Below, one piece after another: positions 62,446-64,000 of a stretch of 64,000 bases of DNA (the stretch's first letter is position 1; every line of letters begins with the position of its first letter). A program made the position numbers and the translations under genes. Source of the stretch: Cryptomeria japonica (Eukaryota; Streptophyta; Pinopsida; Cupressales; Cupressaceae); the NCBI RefSeq assembly GCF_030272615.1, contig NC_081409.1:911109330-911173329 (forward strand), read 5' to 3'. Below the pieces are notes generated by a model. The model worked only from the letters and a program-made list of their open reading frames with translations. It had not been told where the DNA came from and did no database searches.

Positions 62446-64000
62446 AATTTCTTAAGTAGTTCTTTCAAGTACTTAGATTGACTCAAAAATATGCCTTTAT
62501 CAGTCTGTAAAATCTGCAATCCTAAAAAGAATTTTATTTCTCCGATCATAGACATTTCAAATTCTTGCTGCATTTCAAGAGAAAATTCTTTGCATAATCC
62601 ATCTTCTCCTCCAAAGATTATATCATCAACAAATACTTCCATAATCAAAATGTCATCATTAGTTACTTTGTAATATAAATTGCTATCTGCATTTCCTTTA
62701 GTAAAACCAATCTTTAAAAGATACTTATCCAATCTTGCATACCAAGCTCTTGGAGCTTGTTTTAATCCATACAGGGCTTTTCTTAATCTGCAAACCATAT
62801 CATTGTCATCTGTCAAAGAAAATCCATCAGGTTGTTCAATATAGACTTCCTCTTCAATATCTCCATTCAAGAATGCATATTTGATATCCATTTGATAAAC
62901 TTTGTAATCCTTGTGGGTTGCAAAGGCCAAGAATAATCTAATTGCCTCAATTTTGGCTACCGGTGCAAAGGTTTCATTGTAATCAACTCCTTCTTTCTGA
63001 GAATATCCCTTACACACTAGTCTTGCTTTATTTCTGACAACCTCACCATCTTCATTGAGTTTGTTTCTAAATACCCATTTGGTTCCAATTACATTTTTAT
63101 TTTTAGGTTGGGGAACTAATGTCCAAGTATTATTTTTCTCAATTTGTCCTAATTCTTCTTCCATAGCTTTACTCCAAAATTTATCTTCACATGCCTCATT
63201 GATAGATAATGGTTCAATTTGAGAAATAAGACATACCTCTTCATTTTCCAATCTTCCTCTTGTCATGACTCCTTTAAATTTGCTTCCAATTATCTGATCT
63301 TCAGAATGATTCAGTCTTACATACCAGGGTGTCTTAGTCTGTTGTTGTTCTTCAATTACTATGGAATCCTCTGATGATACCGGAGTAACAAGATCATCAT
63401 TCTGTACCGGTGGATTTATATTTGTCATAATTTCTGTTCCTGGTTCAGAGTCTATATACCTTGAAGTTCCTCTGAATTGTTCATCAATCTTTACATTTGT
63501 ACTCTCAACAATTTTCTGTAATCTTCTATTAAAACATCTATATGCTTTACTCTTAGATGAATAACCAAGAAATATTCCTTCATCACTTCTAAGATCAAAC
63601 TTGCGAATATACTCATCTCTTCTAATATAACATTTACTTCCAAAATTTCTGAAATACTTAAGAGTAGGAGTATTACCAAACCATAGTTCATAAGGGGTCT
63701 TACCAGTTTCACCTTTGATGTGAACTTTGTTGAATGTATAGACAACAGTGCTTACTGCCTCTCTCCAATACACATGTGGTAGATTTGCTTCTAATAACAT
63801 ACTTCTTGCTGCATCCAAAATGGTTCTGTTTTTTCTTTCAACAACTCCATTCTGTTGTGGTGTTCGAGGTGCTGATAATTGTCTTTTGATTCCATTTACT
63901 TCACAGAATGTATTAAAATCTTTAGATGTGAATTCTCCTCCTTGATCTGATCTTAAACATTTAATTTTCTTACCGGTTTCATTTTCAACCATTGCTTTGA
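62421..64000 (-). pseudogene. Integrase and reverse transcriptase of copia element F
   Basis: A 523-codon frame, open to at least 63992. Integrase shows [16 protein letters not shown] (catalytic Asp) and [16 protein letters not shown] (catalytic Glu), then the [15 protein letters not shown] region. Reverse transcriptase shows [70 protein letters not shown] and the catalytic FVDDIIFG. No internal stop occurs. A single-base deletion after KKFG at the C-terminal end is the only defect in view. Confidence 0.92.

Larger units (their letters stand above)
60301..64000 (-). mobile_element. Copia element F (Sirevirus-like), truncated by window end
   Basis: Minus-strand element whose 3' LTR, polypurine tracts, RNase H, reverse transcriptase and the C-terminal part of integrase are in view. 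Gag, protease and the 5' LTR lie beyond 64000. The integrase-before-reverse-transcriptase order is diagnostic of Ty1/copia. The several CTCCCCCTTTG copies upstream of the LTR suggest a Sirevirus. Its coding region is the best preserved in the window. Confidence 0.88.

Overview
The window is plant nuclear DNA made almost entirely of nested LTR retrotransposons. I find no intact host gene, rRNA, tRNA or CRISPR array. The element types (Ty3/gypsy chromoviruses, Tat-lineage gypsy elements with plant-mobile-domain genes, Sirevirus-like copia elements, a LINE remnant) point to a large-genome seed plant. The depth of nesting makes a conifer plausible, but that is inference. Every coding region carries stops or frameshifts, so all are annotated as pseudogenes. 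The letters A to K are my own element names.

Layout, left block (1-28370). An old Tat-lineage gypsy element (C, minus strand) survives as three pieces: 1-107, 6371-6907 and about 26795-28300. It was split by chromovirus A (108-6370, minus; LTRs 108-911 and 5570-6370) and by a 19.9 kb Tat-lineage element B (6908-26789, minus; LTRs 6908-8371 and 25328-26789). B reads, from its 5' end on the right: leader, gag, protease, G-patch-like segment, proline/threonine-rich linker, reverse transcriptase, RNase H plus a second RNase H, integrase. Then comes an antisense (plus-strand) plant mobile domain gene near the 3' LTR. A solo LTR (H, 11792-13089) sits inside B.

Middle block (28371-36581). This holds AT-rich spacer with tandem duplications, a LINE RNase H scrap, a 0.7 kb compound microsatellite, a possible tRNA-derived SINE, a lone Sirevirus-like LTR (K, 33060-34269) and the 3' part of a second plant mobile domain gene (D).

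Right block (36582-64000). Chromovirus E (36582-60228, plus) has three insertions: a solo copia LTR in gag (J, 38842-40359), an 8 kb pol-less copia element in integrase (G, 43597-51600), and a 6.65 kb gag-only element inside its own 3' LTR (I, 52592-59243). Clean 5 bp target duplications define J, G, I, H and E. Past E, a Sirevirus-like copia element F (minus) begins at 60301 and runs off the window end.

Most notable: (i) dense arrays of short palindromes in the U3 of element I, with analogous palindromic arrays in H, J and both ends of B; (ii) element G, which has no pol but carries a five-knuckle gag and a separate 1122-codon frame broken only by in-frame stops; (iii) the antisense mobile-domain gene and the tRNA-Trp-like primer site of B.
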